Assembly (NCBI RefSeq): GCF_028649475.1
Contig: NZ_JAQSIP010000001.1
Location: 62,001 to 126,000 of the forward strand
Direction: 5' to 3'
DNA: 64,000 nucleotides
From: Curvibacter cyanobacteriorum
Lineage (GTDB): Bacteria; Pseudomonadota; Gammaproteobacteria; Burkholderiales; Burkholderiaceae_C
Shown: one piece after another, positions 63,861 through 64,000 of the stretch
Layout of the letters: each line of letters opens with the position of its first letter
Position numbering within the stretch: the first letter of the stretch is position 1
Program-made: the position numbers and the translations under genes
Notes under the pieces: model-generated
The model's database searches: none
Told to the model about the DNA's origin: nothing
What the model saw: the letters and a program-made list of their open reading frames with translations, nothing else

Positions 63861-64000
63861 CGCCCGGAAGGGCCTTGGGGGCTGAGGGTGGGGGCGTGTG
63901 ACTTTCTGCGGCGCTGGCTTCGCGGGGGCGGATTCAGTCGCTAACATGTGCCCGCGGTGTAGCCTGTTTGGGGTGGCGCCGGATTTTTTGCGACTTTGAC

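Noticed and set aside
63828-64000. tRNA or small RNA gene after the pilin operon
   Set aside because: Only a 7-bp hairpin is visible; there is no cloverleaf, T-loop sequence or CCA end.

Overview
The window is GC-rich, densely packed bacterial chromosome. The block sdhC-D-A-B-sdhE-gltA / GntR regulator / mdh / CitE-like lyase / acnB, a RibB fused to a degenerate GTP cyclohydrolase II domain (RibBX type), the ybgC-tolQRA order and the FimT-PilV-PilW-PilX-PilY1-PilE minor pilin operon together suggest a betaproteobacterium of the order Burkholderiales, probably Comamonadaceae. That placement is inference from gene content; there is no rRNA in the window. I saw no insertion sequence, prophage, CRISPR array or tRNA.

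Layout. 1-7184: the three core proteins of a predicted peptide-ligating system (transglutaminase/DUF2126 protein running off the left edge, circularly permuted ATP-grasp, alpha-E protein), with comEC lying between them and a curious 59-bp duplication of the alpha-E gene start. 7286-12668: a membrane GGDEF/EAL c-di-GMP protein, a Tat-exported isochorismatase-like hydrolase and a pirin. 12777-17875 (minus): MltB-like lytic transglycosylase and a MoxR / DUF58 / TgpA-type transglutaminase operon. 17907-21409: histone-deacetylase-like amidohydrolase, enoyl-CoA hydratase-like protein, MscS channel, small XRE regulator. 21549-26338: etfB-etfA, a large acyl-CoA dehydrogenase and a nitronate-monooxygenase-like flavoprotein, preceded by two promoters that each carry a palindrome at the expected transcription start. 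26482-27703: a radical SAM gene under a textbook LexA box. 27723-30906: glutathione-dependent formaldehyde detoxification (fghA, adhC) divergent from a GlxA/AraC regulator.

30944-42547 is a TCA-cycle supercluster: minus-strand sdhCDAB-sdhE-gltA ending in a strong terminator, a GntR regulator, then plus-strand mdh, CitE-like lyase, a small exported protein and acnB, also ending in a strong terminator. 42844-47899 holds an orphan molybdopterin oxidoreductase, an exported protein with an internal duplication and trhP. 47995-57000 (minus) runs ribD-ribE-[tandem-repeat exported protein]-ribBX-ribH-nusB-aminotransferase-ybgC-tolQ-tolR-tolA, so riboflavin synthesis, transcription antitermination and the Tol envelope machine lie in one co-oriented block. 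57111-63827 is the translationally coupled minor pilin / PilY1 operon.

The strongest candidates for follow-up are the duplicated start plus hairpin before the alpha-E gene, the LexA-controlled radical SAM gene, the dual operator-promoter of etfBA, the 21-bp spaced direct repeats before the GlxA-type regulator, the degenerate RibX domain, the 45-residue-repeat protein inside the riboflavin block, and a PilY1 whose N-terminal adhesion site looks degenerate.
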